Shown in pieces: positions 43,165-51,987 of a DNA stretch of 64,000 bases (positions are counted from its first letter, which is position 1; every line of letters starts with the position of its first letter). The notes beneath the pieces were generated by a model. That model worked only from the letters and a program-made list of their open reading frames with translations, was not told the DNA's origin and ran no database searches. A program made the position numbers and the translations under genes. This DNA is from Caulobacter segnis (GTDB taxonomy: Bacteria; Pseudomonadota; Alphaproteobacteria; Caulobacterales; Caulobacteraceae). The stretch is from contig NZ_CP082923.1 of the NCBI RefSeq assembly GCF_019931575.1, positions 4,960,001-5,024,000 of the forward strand, in the 5' to 3' direction.

Positions 43165-44775
43165 ATGTCCATGCGCGCCTTCGCCCACCTGCTGGACCGC
43201 CTGTCCCTGACCAGCTCGCGCAACGCCAAGCTGACCCTGATCGCCGACCACCTGCGCCAGACGCCGGACCCCGACCGGGGCTACGCCCTGGCGGCCCTGA
43301 CCGGGGCGCTGTCGTTCAACGCCGCCAAGCCGGCCTTTATCCGCAAGGCGGTCGAGGCGCGGATGGACGCCCAGCTGTTCGCCTGGTCCTACGACTATGT
43401 CGGCGACCTGGCCGAGACTGTCGCCCTGGTCTGGCCGGCGAAACCCGGCGCCAACCGGCCGCCGGAGCTGTCCGAGGTGATCGAGGCCTTGCATTCGGCT
43501 TCGCGGACAGAGGTCCAGAGGCTGATCGAGGGCTGGCTGGACGCCCTGGACCCGGATGGCCGCTGGGCGCTCTTGAAGCTGATGACCGGCGGATTGAGGG
43601 TCGGGGTCTCGTCGCGGCTGGCCAAGCAGGCCTGCGCCAACCTGGGCGGTGTCGAGATCGGCGAGATCGAGGAGATCTGGCACGCGATGGCGCCGCCCTA
43701 TGGCGACCTCTTCGCCTGGCTGGAGGGCCGCTCCGAGCGCCCTTCGCCCGACGCGCCGGGGCGCTTCCGGCCGGTGATGCTGGCCCAGCCGATCGACGAA
43801 GAGGTCGACTTCGCCAAGCTGGATCCCGCCGACTATGTCGCCGAGTGGAAGTGGGACGGCATCCGCGTCCAGGCCGTCAGCGAGCGCGGCCAGCGGCGGC
43901 TCTACACCCGCACCGGCGACGACATCTCGGCCAGCTTCCCCGATGTGGTCGAAGCCCTGGACTTCGAGGGGGCGATCGACGGCGAGCTGCTGGTCCTGCG
44001 CGACGGCGCCCTGGCCCCGTTCGGCGATCTGCAGCAGCGGTTGAACCGCAAGACCGTCGACGCCAGGCAGCTGGCGACCTTCCCGGCCGGTATCCGCGCC
44101 TACGACCTGATGCTGGACGGCGAGACGGACCTGCGGTCCCTGCCCTTCGTCGAGCGGCGCGCGCGGCTGGAAGCGTTCGTGGCGCGGCTGAAGACCTCGC
44201 GCATCGACCTCTCCCCGCTGCAGCCGTTCGAGACCTGGGCGGAACTGGCCGCCCTGCGCCTGGACCCGCCCGAGGGCGACGCGCGGCTTTCGGAAGGCCT
44301 GATGCTGAAGCGGCGCGACAGCGTCTACGAACCCGGCCGCCCCAAGGGCCCGTGGTTCAAGTGGAAGCGCGACCCGCACCTGATCGACGCGGTGCTGATG
44401 TACGCCCAGCGCGGCCACGGCAAGCGGTCCAGCTTCTATTCCGACTACACCTTCGGCGTCTGGCGCGAGGACGACGAGGGCCGGCGCAGCCTGACCCCGG
44501 TCGGAAAGGCCTATTTCGGCTTCACCGACGAGGAGCTGAAGCAGATCGACAAGTTCGTCCGCGACCACACGATCGAACGCTTCGGTCCCGTGCGCTCGGT
44601 GCGGGCCGACCTGGACTTCGGCCTGGTGTTCGAGGTCGCGTTCGAAGGCCTGCAGCGCTCGGGCCGCCACAAGTCGGGCGTGGCCATGCGCTTCCCGCGC
44701 ATCAACCGCATCCGCTGGGACAAGCCGTCGAGGGAGGCGGACGAGCTTTCGACTCTCGAGGCGATGCTGGACTAG
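43165..44775 (+). CDS. ATP-dependent DNA ligase (bacterial LigB/Lhr-associated type)
   Basis: The 536-residue protein seals nicks with ATP in repair. Motif I is VAEWKWDGIRVQAVSERG (adenylated Lys in KWDG), motif III is GAIDGELLVLRDG, motif IV is LSEGLMLKRRDS and motif V is PWFKWKRDPHLIDAVLMYAQ. An N-terminal helical domain begins AFAHLLDRLSLTSSRNAKL. It resembles the ligases that often sit with an Lhr helicase and a metallo-beta-lactamase-fold exonuclease, but those genes are not beside it here. ATG 43171 is an equally good start. The stop shares CTAG with the convergent MFS gene. Confidence 0.93.
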   Translation: MSMRAFAHLLDRLSLTSSRNAKLTLIADHLRQTPDPDRGYALAALTGALSFNAAKPAFIRKAVEARMDAQLFAWSYDYVGDLAETVALVWPAKPGANRPPELSEVIEALHSASRTEVQRLIEGWLDALDPDGRWALLKLMTGGLRVGVSSRLAKQACANLGGVEIGEIEEIWHAMAPPYGDLFAWLEGRSERPSPDAPGRFRPVMLAQPIDEEVDFAKLDPADYVAEWKWDGIRVQAVSERGQRRLYTRTGDDISASFPDVVEALDFEGAIDGELLVLRDGALAPFGDLQQRLNRKTVDARQLATFPAGIRAYDLMLDGETDLRSLPFVERRARLEAFVARLKTSRIDLSPLQPFETWAELAALRLDPPEGDARLSEGLMLKRRDSVYEPGRPKGPWFKWKRDPHLIDAVLMYAQRGHGKRSSFYSDYTFGVWREDDEGRRSLTPVGKAYFGFTDEELKQIDKFVRDHTIERFGPVRSVRADLDFGLVFEVAFEGLQRSGRHKSGVAMRFPRINRIRWDKPSREADELSTLEAMLD

Positions 44776-46022
44776 TGGGCGGCCGCGGGAGCCTGGGCGG
44801 GGTGGCCGGTCTGGAACAGCTTGCCCTTTTCGGTGGCCAGCACCGTCAGGAGGCCCGCCAGCCCGAAGCCCATGAAGCCCAGGGTCAGCGGCACCGTCGT
44901 GCCGTCATAGAGCTGGCCGATGAGGAAGCCGAACACCGCCCCGCCGATCGTCGTGATGAAGCCCTGGATCGAGGCGGCCGCGCCGGCCACATGGCCCAGC
45001 GGCTCCATGGCGATGGCTCCGAAGTTCGACATCACCAGGCCGAAGCAGAACATCATCGCGGCCTGCAGCAGGGCGAAGGTCAGCAGGGTCTCGTGGCCGG
45101 TCTTGGCCACCACCGCGTGGACGCCGGCGACCGCGACGAAGCCGATCAGGGCCCAGTGCGAGACCTTGCGCATGCCCAGCTTCCCGACGATCCGCGAATT
45201 GAGCAGGGACGAGACAGCCATGGTTCCGGCGATGCCGGCGAAGACCAGCGGGAAGATGTCGCCGGCGTGCAGCACTTCGGCGAACACCTGCTGGGCCGAA
45301 TTCAGGAAGCCGAACAGGCCGCTCAGCACCAGGGCGGCGGCCAGGGTGTAGCCCATGGCGATCCGGTCGGTCAGGGCGATCTTGAAGGCCGAGCTGACCC
45401 CGCTGATCGAGATCGGAATGCGGTCTTCCGGATGCTGGGTCTCGGGCAGCTTGATCGCCGCCCACGCCATGACGATGAGGCCAAAGATCGACAGCACGCC
45501 GAAGATCCAGCGCCACGAGGCGAACAGCATGATCGCCTGGCCCAGCGAGGGCGCGATGATCGGGGTGGCCAGGAAAACGATGAAGGCCAGCGACATCACC
45601 CGCGCCATCTGGCGGCCGGCGTAGCAGTCGCGGACGATCGACACCGACAGCACCCGCGTCGAGGCCGCGCCCAGGCCGGTCAGGAAGCGGGCGACCAGCA
45701 GCATCTCGAACGAGGTGGAGAAGGCGCAGAGGGCGGCGAAGGCCGTATAGAGCGCCAGACCGACCATCAGCACCGGCTTGCGGCCATAGCGGTCGGCCAG
45801 CGAGCCATAGGCCAGCTGGGCGACGCCGAAGCCAAGCAGGTACGAGGTGATCACCCACTGGCGGGCGTTGGGATCGTGCACGCCTAGCGCCTCGCCGATG
45901 TTGGGCAGGGCCGGCAGCATCGAGTCGATGGCCAGGGCGTTGGTCGCCATCATCGCCGCGATCAGGGCGACGAACTGGCCGAAGCCCATGCCGGGATGCG
46001 GCGACGGGTTGGTGTCGGACAT
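44772..46022 (-). CDS. Bcr/CflA-type MFS drug-efflux transporter
   Basis: The 416-residue protein has twelve predicted membrane helices of the major facilitator superfamily. The Bcr/CflA marks are ALAIDSMLPALPNIGEALGV after helix 1, GSLADRYGRKPVLMVGL in loop 2-3, and RFLTGLGAASTRVLSVSIVR in helix 4. It probably exports drugs or metabolites by proton antiport; the substrate is unknown. ATG 46022 fits the family; the open frame upstream is not supported. The sugar aminotransferase gene lies upstream on the same strand with 94 nt between. Its stop shares CTAG (44772-44775) with the ligase gene. Confidence 0.93.
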   Translation of the reverse strand: MSDTNPSPHPGMGFGQFVALIAAMMATNALAIDSMLPALPNIGEALGVHDPNARQWVITSYLLGFGVAQLAYGSLADRYGRKPVLMVGLALYTAFAALCAFSTSFEMLLVARFLTGLGAASTRVLSVSIVRDCYAGRQMARVMSLAFIVFLATPIIAPSLGQAIMLFASWRWIFGVLSIFGLIVMAWAAIKLPETQHPEDRIPISISGVSSAFKIALTDRIAMGYTLAAALVLSGLFGFLNSAQQVFAEVLHAGDIFPLVFAGIAGTMAVSSLLNSRIVGKLGMRKVSHWALIGFVAVAGVHAVVAKTGHETLLTFALLQAAMMFCFGLVMSNFGAIAMEPLGHVAGAAASIQGFITTIGGAVFGFLIGQLYDGTTVPLTLGFMGFGLAGLLTVLATEKGKLFQTGHPAQAPAAAH

Positions 46023-46116
46023 GGATCTTCTCGCGTGGGCTGACGCCCCAGCCACGAGACGTGTCCCGCGCGATATAGGGGTTGGCGCAGGCGACGCCAC
46101 CCCCAAAAGCCGCCGA

Positions 46117-47277
46117 TCAGCCGTTGAAGGCCCGGATCGCGTCGATGATCTTCTGCTGGTCAGCCGCGCCCAGATACGGGTGCATCGGCAGGGCCAGCAC
46201 CGTCTCGGCCTTGGCCTCGGTGACCGGCAGGCCGCCGGCGCCGCGCGGGAAGTGGGCGTAGGGCGCCTGCACGTGCATGGGGACGGGATAGTAGACCGCC
46301 GTCGGCACGCCTTGCGTCTTCAGGTGGGCGGCCAGGCCATCGCGGTTCTGGTGCTCGATCACGTACTGGGCCCAGACCGAGACGCCGCCGTCGATCACGG
46401 CCGGGGTCGAGATCACCGCGCCCTTCAGGCCCTCGGCGTACCGGTCGGCCACGACCTGACGCAGCTGGATCTCCTCGGCGAAGAGGGCCAGCTTCTCGAT
46501 CAGGATCGCGGCCTGGATCGTGTCGAGGCGCGAGTTCATGCCGATGCGGGTGTTCAGGTATTTCGGATCATGGTCGAAGGTCTTGCCTTCCAGGTCCGGG
46601 CCCACCGCCTTGCCGTGGACGCGGTAGCTGTCCATCAGGTCCCACAGCACGGCGTCATTGGTCAGCACCGCCCCGCCATCGCCGTAGCAGCCCAGCGGCT
46701 TGGCCGGGAAGAAGCTGGTGGTGGCCACGTCGGCCCAGTGCAACGGATGCTGGCCGTTCAGGGTGCAGCCGAAGCCCTGGGCGCTGTCGGCGATCAGCTT
46801 CAGGCCTTCGCGGTCGCAAATGGCCTTGATCGCCGGATAGTCGGCGGGTTGGCCGAACAGGTCGACGGCGATGACCACCTTCGGGGACAGGCGGCCCTCG
46901 GCCTTCACTGCGGCGATGGCGGCGTCCAGCTTGGCGGGGTCCAAATTGTAGGTGTCGGGCAGCACGTCGACAAAGACGGGCGTCGCGTCGACCCACGGCA
47001 CGACTTCCGGCGTCGCGGCGAAGGTGAAGGACGGGCAGAACACCGCGTCGCCCCGGCCCACGCCCCAGGCCATCAGCGGCAGGGCGATGGCGTCGGTGCC
47101 GTTGGCGCACGACAGGGCCAGCCTGGCCTGGCCGAATTCCGCTAGCTTGGCCTCGAACTCGCGGACCTGTGGGCCCATGACATAGGCGCCGCTGTCCAGC
47201 ACCTTGGCGATGGCCGCGTCGATCTTGTCGCGGATCCGGCGCTGCTGCGCGGCGAGGTCGATGAAGGGCATGCTCAT
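46117..47277 (-). CDS. DegT/DnrJ/EryC1/StrS-family sugar aminotransferase (WbpE-like)
   Basis: This 386-residue PLP enzyme transfers an amino group to a keto sugar nucleotide for surface polysaccharide synthesis. It begins MPFIDLAAQQRRIRDKIDAA, has CANGTDAIALPLMAWGVGRG for PLP phosphate binding, the catalytic Lys in TSFFPAKPLGCYGDGGAV and the second-subunit motif GMNSRLDTIQAAIL. The start and spacing resemble WbpE and related 3-keto-sugar enzymes, so a UDP-amino sugar product is likely, but this is inferred. ATG 47277 or ATG 47271 may be used. No other sugar-nucleotide gene is adjacent; a group lies 6 kb away. Confidence 0.9.
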   Translation of the reverse strand: MSMPFIDLAAQQRRIRDKIDAAIAKVLDSGAYVMGPQVREFEAKLAEFGQARLALSCANGTDAIALPLMAWGVGRGDAVFCPSFTFAATPEVVPWVDATPVFVDVLPDTYNLDPAKLDAAIAAVKAEGRLSPKVVIAVDLFGQPADYPAIKAICDREGLKLIADSAQGFGCTLNGQHPLHWADVATTSFFPAKPLGCYGDGGAVLTNDAVLWDLMDSYRVHGKAVGPDLEGKTFDHDPKYLNTRIGMNSRLDTIQAAILIEKLALFAEEIQLRQVVADRYAEGLKGAVISTPAVIDGGVSVWAQYVIEHQNRDGLAAHLKTQGVPTAVYYPVPMHVQAPYAHFPRGAGGLPVTEAKAETVLALPMHPYLGAADQQKIIDAIRAFNG

Positions 47278-47410
47278 GGCGCGGGCTCTTATGCCGGGTT
47301 CGTGACGATTTCGAGCCAATTGGTGTAACCGACTGTTTCCGGCTTCAAGCGGAACCGCAGGCTCATCCTGTCGTTGACCGATGAGCGCGGGGGCGCCTAT
47401 CGAGAACTCC

Positions 47411-48403
47411 ATGCAGACCAAGCCCAGTATCATCCCGGCGGATGCTTCCCTGCCGTCGCTCGCCAACGTGAAGGCTGACGAGACCATGCTCGGACACTTC
47501 CTCGACTGGCTGGGCAAGCTGGCGGTGAACCTGGTGGTCGCCGCGCTGATCCTGGCCGTCACCTTCTGGCTGGCCGGCCTGGCCGCGCGGTTCATGCGCC
47601 GGACCCTGGCCCGGGTTCACCGCAACGCGCCGGATCCGACCCTGGAAAGCTTCAGCGCCTCGCTGGCCCGCTACGCCGTCATCGCCGTCGGCCTGGTGGC
47701 GGTGCTGCAGCAGCTGGGCGTGCAGGCCACCTCGATCATCGCCGTGCTGGGCGCGGCCTCGCTGGCCATCGGCCTGGCCCTGCAGGGCGCCCTGTCGAAC
47801 GTGGCGGCCGGGGTGATGATCCTGCTGTTCCGCCCCTACCGCGTCGGCGACGTCATCGAGACCTCGACCCGCAACGGCACGGTGAAGTCGCTGGACCTGC
47901 TGTTCACCGAGATCGCCACCCCCGACAACGTCAAGGTGATGATCCCCAACAGCAAGGTGTTTGGCGACGTGATCCTGAACTACTCGACCCACCGCAACCG
48001 GCGGGCCGACGTGCTGTTCAAGGTCCCGCTAAAGACCGACCTGATGATGGTCCTCAAGCGCCTGCGCGAGCGGGCCGAGAGCGATCCGCGCATCCGCAAG
48101 GACCCGGCGGTGATGATCGAGGTGACGGACCTTTCCGAGGTCTACGCCCAGGCCGCCATCCGCGCCTGGACCTCGGCCGCCGACTTCGGTCCCGTCAAGA
48201 CCGACCTGATGCTGGCGGCGCACCTTCTGGCCGAGGATCCGGCCCGCGTCGACCTGCCGCCGCCGCGCCCGACCAAGGCCAAGGATCCCTCGCCGGCCAT
48301 GCCGGGCGAGGGCGAGCACCATCACCTGCTCAGCCTGATAAAGCCGCGTCGAGGTCGGAAATCAGGTCCCGGCAAGACTCAATCCCCACCGAAAGCCGGA
48401 TGA
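47411..48403 (+). CDS. MscS-family mechanosensitive ion channel
   Basis: The 330-residue protein has three membrane helices (LAVNLVVAALILAVTFWLAG, YAVIAVGLVAVLQQLGV, and the Gly/Ala-rich pore helix VLGAASLAIGLALQGALSNV). The beta domain follows (MILLFRPYRVGDVIETSTRN, then IPNSKVFGDVILNYSTH). It relieves turgor in hypo-osmotic shock. ATG 47381 is an alternative start. The last 74 nt run antisense through the 3' end of the gamma-lyase gene. The resulting tail (LIKPRRGRKSGPGKTQSPP) is basic and looks unlike the family, so it was probably gained by loss of an earlier stop. Confidence 0.92.
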   Translation: MQTKPSIIPADASLPSLANVKADETMLGHFLDWLGKLAVNLVVAALILAVTFWLAGLAARFMRRTLARVHRNAPDPTLESFSASLARYAVIAVGLVAVLQQLGVQATSIIAVLGAASLAIGLALQGALSNVAAGVMILLFRPYRVGDVIETSTRNGTVKSLDLLFTEIATPDNVKVMIPNSKVFGDVILNYSTHRNRRADVLFKVPLKTDLMMVLKRLRERAESDPRIRKDPAVMIEVTDLSEVYAQAAIRAWTSAADFGPVKTDLMLAAHLLAEDPARVDLPPPRPTKAKDPSPAMPGEGEHHHLLSLIKPRRGRKSGPGKTQSPPKAG

Positions 48404-49505
48404 GCCCGTCCGAGATGCCCAGCGCCGCGCGCTGATCGGCTGGGATCGAGGCGTGGGTCATGATCGCCGGATGCTCGATCAGGCTCTCGACCCCGCCCAG
48501 GCTCTCGGCCAGGGTGAACAGTCGCGTACGCTCCAGCATCCTGCGCGCGGGGACCAGGCCGCCCTTCACGTCGGCCGAAATGATGCCGCCGAAACCGCCG
48601 GTCATCTGGCGCTTGGCCAGCCCATGCTGCGGATGGCTTTCCAGACCCGGATAGATCACCCGCTCGATGGCCGGATGCTGCTCAAGCCAGCGGGCGATCT
48701 CCAGCGCACTGTCGCAGGCGCGCTGCATGCGCAGGGCCAGAGTCTTGACGCCTCGCAGCGCCAGGAAGCTGTCGAACGGTCCCAGCACCCCGCCGACGGC
48801 GTTCTGCAGGAACTTCATCTGGTCGGCCAAGTCGGGGTTGTCGCCAACCACCGCCACGCCCGCGACCACGTCGGAGTGGCCGTTCAGGTACTTGGTGGCC
48901 GAGTGCATGACGACGTCGAAGCCCAGCTCCAGCGGCCGCTGGATGTAGGGACTGGCGAAGGTGTTGTCGGCGACGGTGACCAGGCCGTGCTTTTTCGCGA
49001 GCGCGGCGATGGCCGCGAGATCGGCCAGCCGCAGCATCGGGTTGGTCGGGGTCTCCACCCAGATCATCCGTGTCGCGGGCGTGATCGCCGCCTCGACGGC
49101 CGACAGGTCGGCCATGTCGACGAAGCTGAAGGTCAAGCCGGCCGAGCGCTTGCGCACCTTGTCGAACAGCCGGAACGAGCCGCCATAGAGGTCGTCGCTG
49201 GCGATCACGTGCGCGCCGCTGTCCAGGGTTTCCAGGATGGTCGAGGCGGCCGCCAGGCCCGAGGCGAAGGCGAAGCCGGCCGTGCCGCTCTCCAGGTCGG
49301 CGATGCAGCGCTCGAAGGCGAAGCGGGTCGGATTATGGCTGCGGCTGTACTCGAAGCCCTTGTGCTCGCCCGGGCTGGTCTGGGCGTAGGTCGAGGTGGC
49401 GTAGATCGGGACCATCACCGCCCCGGTGGTCGGGTCGGGATACTGGCCGCCGTGGATGGTCCGCGTGGCGAAGTCCAGGCGGTTCTTGCCGGGGATGTCG
49501 GTCAT
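48330..49505 (-). CDS. Cystathionine gamma-lyase / trans-sulfuration PLP enzyme
   Basis: The 391-residue enzyme is of the Cys/Met-metabolism PLP family. It shows VPIYATSTYAQTSPGEHKGF, YSRSHNPTRFAFERCIADLE, the substrate region VETPTNPMLRLADL, the catalytic Lys in VMHSATKYLNGHSDVVAGV and the C-terminal LIRLSVGIESCRDLISDLDA. Its position 9 nt after a cystathionine beta-synthase gene points to a gamma-lyase that finishes reverse trans-sulfuration (homocysteine to cysteine), although gamma-synthase or beta-lyase activity cannot be excluded. The conserved C-terminus overlaps the convergent mscS-like gene. Confidence 0.92.
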   Translation of the reverse strand: MTDIPGKNRLDFATRTIHGGQYPDPTTGAVMVPIYATSTYAQTSPGEHKGFEYSRSHNPTRFAFERCIADLESGTAGFAFASGLAAASTILETLDSGAHVIASDDLYGGSFRLFDKVRKRSAGLTFSFVDMADLSAVEAAITPATRMIWVETPTNPMLRLADLAAIAALAKKHGLVTVADNTFASPYIQRPLELGFDVVMHSATKYLNGHSDVVAGVAVVGDNPDLADQMKFLQNAVGGVLGPFDSFLALRGVKTLALRMQRACDSALEIARWLEQHPAIERVIYPGLESHPQHGLAKRQMTGGFGGIISADVKGGLVPARRMLERTRLFTLAESLGGVESLIEHPAIMTHASIPADQRAALGISDGLIRLSVGIESCRDLISDLDAALSG

Positions 49506-49514
49506 GCGTGTCCT

Positions 49515-50930
49515 TCAGGCGCTCAGGCGCAGGTGGTTGATCAGATCAACCCGGGTGATGACACCTAGGAACTCCTCGCCGTCCACGACAAGGGCCACCT
49601 CGTCGCGATCGAACACCTCGGGCAGGTCGTCGACCGACTGGTGGGCCTGGAGGGTCTTCACCGCGCGGGTCATGGCCTGGCCGACGGGCGTCTTGAAGCG
49701 CTGGGTGCGATGGTCGTCGTGGCCCTCGACCGCCGCCAGGATGTCGCTCTCGTCGAGGATGCCCACCAGTCGCCCATGATCGACGACCGGCAGCTGGCTG
49801 ATGTCGGACGAGCGCATGCGGTTGTAGGCGGTCAGCAGGGTGTCGTCAGGCCCGATGGCGACCACCCCGCCCTCGGCGTAGCGCTTGGCGATCAGGTCGC
49901 GCAGGTCGCCGTGCATCTCGCGCCCGTCGAAGCCGTGCGCGGCCAGCCACAGGTCGTTGAACATCTTGGTCAGGTACTTCGAGCCCGTGTCGCAGACGAG
50001 GGTCACCACCCGCTGCGGCGTGGTCTGCTCGCGGCAATAGCGCAGCGCCGCCGCCAGCAGGCAGCCCGAGGACGAGCCGGCCAGGATGCCTTCCTTGCGC
50101 AGCAGCTCGCGGGCCGTGCCGACGCTCTCGCGGTCGCTGATCGCATAGGCCTTGGAGACCAGGTCCATCTGGGCGTTGGCCGGGATGAAGTCCTCGCCGA
50201 TGCCCTCGACGATCCAGCTGCCGGCCTCGCCGAAGGTCCCGGTCTCGACATAGTCGCGCAGGATCGAACCCTCGGGATCGGCCAGCACCATCTTCGTCTT
50301 CGGCGAATGGGCCTTCATGTAGCGGCCCACCCCCGTCAGGGTGCCGCCAGAGCCGACCCCGACGACGATGGCGTCGATGTCGCCGTCCATCTGGGCCAGC
50401 AGCTCGGGACCGGTCGTCGTCTCGTGGGCCAGCGGGTTGGCCGGGTTCTCGAACTGGTTGGCGTAGAGCGCGCCGGGGATCGACTGGGCCAGGCTCTGGG
50501 CCATGTCCTGGTAGTATTCGGGATGGCCCTTGCCGACGTCGCTGCGGGTCAGGCGCACGTCCACGCCCATGGCCCGCAGGTGCAGGATCTTCTCCCGCGC
50601 CATCTTGTCGGGGACGATCAGGATCAGCTTGTAGCCCTTCAGCGTGGCGACCTGGGCCAGGCCGAGGCCCGTATTGCCGGCCGTCGCCTCGATGATCGTC
50701 CCGCCGGGCTTCAGGCGGCCGTCGGCCTCGGCCGCCTCGATCATCGCGCGGGCCACGCGGTCCTTGATCGAGCCGCCGGGGTTCTGGTTCTCGAGCTTGA
50801 GGAAGAGCCGGCAAGGGCCGGTGTCCAGATGCTTGACCTCGACCATCGGCGTGCGGCCGATCAAGTCCAGGGCGGAACCGGCCACCATGGGCAGGCTTGA
50901 CGCGGGAAACTGGGATTTAGGGTCGTTCAT
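49515..50930 (-). CDS. Cystathionine beta-synthase
   Basis: This 471-residue enzyme condenses homocysteine and serine to cystathionine with PLP. The catalytic Lys lies in ENQNPGGSIKDRVARAMIEA, the PLP phosphate loop is VGVGSGGTLTGVGRYMK, and the substrate loop is EATAGNTGLGLAQVA. Two C-terminal CBS modules (about 345-470: TAYNRMRSSDISQLPVVDHG, and DEVALVVDGEEFLGVITRVD) may sense an adenosyl ligand. The N-terminal haem site of animal enzymes is missing, as is usual in bacteria. It lies 9 nt upstream of the gamma-lyase gene, and the gap of 139 nt to the divergent MarR gene contains the palindrome CCTAGCTAGG at 50964-50973. Confidence 0.93.
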   Translation of the reverse strand: MNDPKSQFPASSLPMVAGSALDLIGRTPMVEVKHLDTGPCRLFLKLENQNPGGSIKDRVARAMIEAAEADGRLKPGGTIIEATAGNTGLGLAQVATLKGYKLILIVPDKMAREKILHLRAMGVDVRLTRSDVGKGHPEYYQDMAQSLAQSIPGALYANQFENPANPLAHETTTGPELLAQMDGDIDAIVVGVGSGGTLTGVGRYMKAHSPKTKMVLADPEGSILRDYVETGTFGEAGSWIVEGIGEDFIPANAQMDLVSKAYAISDRESVGTARELLRKEGILAGSSSGCLLAAALRYCREQTTPQRVVTLVCDTGSKYLTKMFNDLWLAAHGFDGREMHGDLRDLIAKRYAEGGVVAIGPDDTLLTAYNRMRSSDISQLPVVDHGRLVGILDESDILAAVEGHDDHRTQRFKTPVGQAMTRAVKTLQAHQSVDDLPEVFDRDEVALVVDGEEFLGVITRVDLINHLRLSA

Positions 50931-51069
50931 GGCGCAGCTCCGCAGGCCAGACGAAACGTTTTCCCTAGCTAGGCCTGTTTCGCGAACGAAGGGAAGGGGT
51001 GTCTGGTCGTCCGCCGCCCGGGGATCGTTCGGGATTTACGAAGGACTACGCCCCTCCTAGCCTCGCTTC

Positions 51070-51504
51070 ATGACCGTCGCCTTCGCCGCCGAGTTCGAGG
51101 ATCTGTTTCGCGCGACCTATCGCGTCGCCGTCCGGCGCGTGCGCGACAAGCGCGAGCGGCTGTCGCCCGAGACCGTGGCCCTGCTGGATCATCTGGCGGC
51201 CGCCGGCCCGCTGACCGCCGGCGAACTGGCGCGGCATGTCGATCGCGCGCCCAGCACGCTCAGCGAGATGGTCGAGCACCTGGTCGACAAAGCCCTGCTG
51301 GCGCGCGACCGCGACCCCACCGACGCTCGCCGCAGCCTGATCTGGCTTACGGACGCGGGCCAGGCCGCCCTGATCGAGGCGCGTAACGTCCTCGACCTCG
51401 ACGTCCTGGCGCGGGCCGCCGCCGAACTCACGCCCGAGCAGCGGCAGGCGCTGATTGATCATTTCCGGGCCTTCGTCGCCCAGTTGAAAGGAGCCCGTCC
51501 ATGA
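51070..51504 (+). CDS. MarR-family transcriptional regulator
   Basis: The 144-residue protein has a winged helix-turn-helix of the MarR type: LLDHLAAAGPLTAGELARHV, recognition helix RAPSTLSEMVEHLVDKALLA and wing ARDRDPTDARRSLIWLTDAG. Long terminal helices (EQRQALIDHFRAFVAQLKG) form the dimer. The ligand is unknown. It overlaps the zinc-ribbon gene by 4 nt (ATGA), so the two are made together. It is divergent from cystathionine beta-synthase and could control it, but no direct sign of that is seen. Confidence 0.92.
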   Translation: MTVAFAAEFEDLFRATYRVAVRRVRDKRERLSPETVALLDHLAAAGPLTAGELARHVDRAPSTLSEMVEHLVDKALLARDRDPTDARRSLIWLTDAGQAALIEARNVLDLDVLARAAAELTPEQRQALIDHFRAFVAQLKGARP

Positions 51505-51749
51505 GCCACGCCTGCGAAAGCTGCGGCATGCCGATCGAGTCCGGCCCCTACTGCCAGCACTGCGTCGACGAGACGGGGGCCCTGCAGGACTTTCCGACGC
51601 GCTTCGAACGGATGGTGCAGTGGCAGGAACGGCGCGGCAGCCCACGCGCGGAAGCCGAGCGGGAGACGATCGTCTACATGGCCGGAATGCCGGCCTGGAA
51701 GGACCATCCGGAGGTGCTGGCGCGCCTGTCGGCCCAGAAGCCAGACTAA
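51501..51749 (+). CDS. Small zinc-ribbon protein coupled to the MarR regulator
   Basis: This 82-residue protein starts SHACESCGMPIESGPYCQHC, so two C-x-x-C pairs form a zinc ribbon. The remainder (FPTRFERMVQWQERRGSP, then AERETIVYMAGMPAWKDHPE) is helical. Proteins of this kind occur next to regulators in several bacteria and have no known activity. Its ATG at 51501 overlaps the MarR stop, and the ribosome site AAAGGAG lies within the MarR gene. It ends 4 nt before the stop of the next, convergent gene. Confidence 0.85.
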   Translation: MSHACESCGMPIESGPYCQHCVDETGALQDFPTRFERMVQWQERRGSPRAEAERETIVYMAGMPAWKDHPEVLARLSAQKPD

Positions 51750-51753
51750 GGGA

Positions 51754-51987
51754 TCAGGCGGTTCCCAGCGTGCCGCGCTGGCTGAGCCATTCGCTGGCGA
51801 ACTTGCGGCTGAGGCCGGCGTCCTCGAACACCACCTTACGCAGCTGGCCCAGTCGCTCGGGCGTGTCGTGGACGATCACGAACGGAAAGCCGTTGGCCGA
51901 GAGGAAACCCTGGAGGAATCGCGAGAAGCGGTCGGCCTCTTCGGGGCCGGCCAGACGGACTTCGGTCTCGGCGGTCTTCAGAACCAT
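51754..51987 (-). CDS. Small hypothetical protein (77 residues)
   Basis: The frame is MVLKTAETEVRLAGPEEADR, FSRFLQGFLSANGFPFVIVH and so on to WLSQRGTLGTA. It appears to alternate beta strand and helix, a compact alpha/beta fold, and has no signal peptide or metal motif. I do not recognise a family. ATG 51987 is supported by GGAGG about 10 nt upstream; a longer frame starts at 52014. The third-position G/C bias and the ribosome site favour a real gene. It is transcribed toward the zinc-ribbon gene. Confidence 0.6.
   Translation of the reverse strand: MVLKTAETEVRLAGPEEADRFSRFLQGFLSANGFPFVIVHDTPERLGQLRKVVFEDAGLSRKFASEWLSQRGTLGTA

Noticed and set aside
47278..47595. N-terminal extension of the sugar aminotransferase by over 100 codons
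   Set aside because: The extension is antisense to the MscS-like gene start and the family begins at MPFIDLAAQQ.
50964..50973. Palindrome CCTAGCTAGG in the cbs-marR gap as MarR operator
   Set aside because: At 10 bp it is short, and no second copy or wider symmetry supports it. It could be a chance element, so I do not list it as a site.
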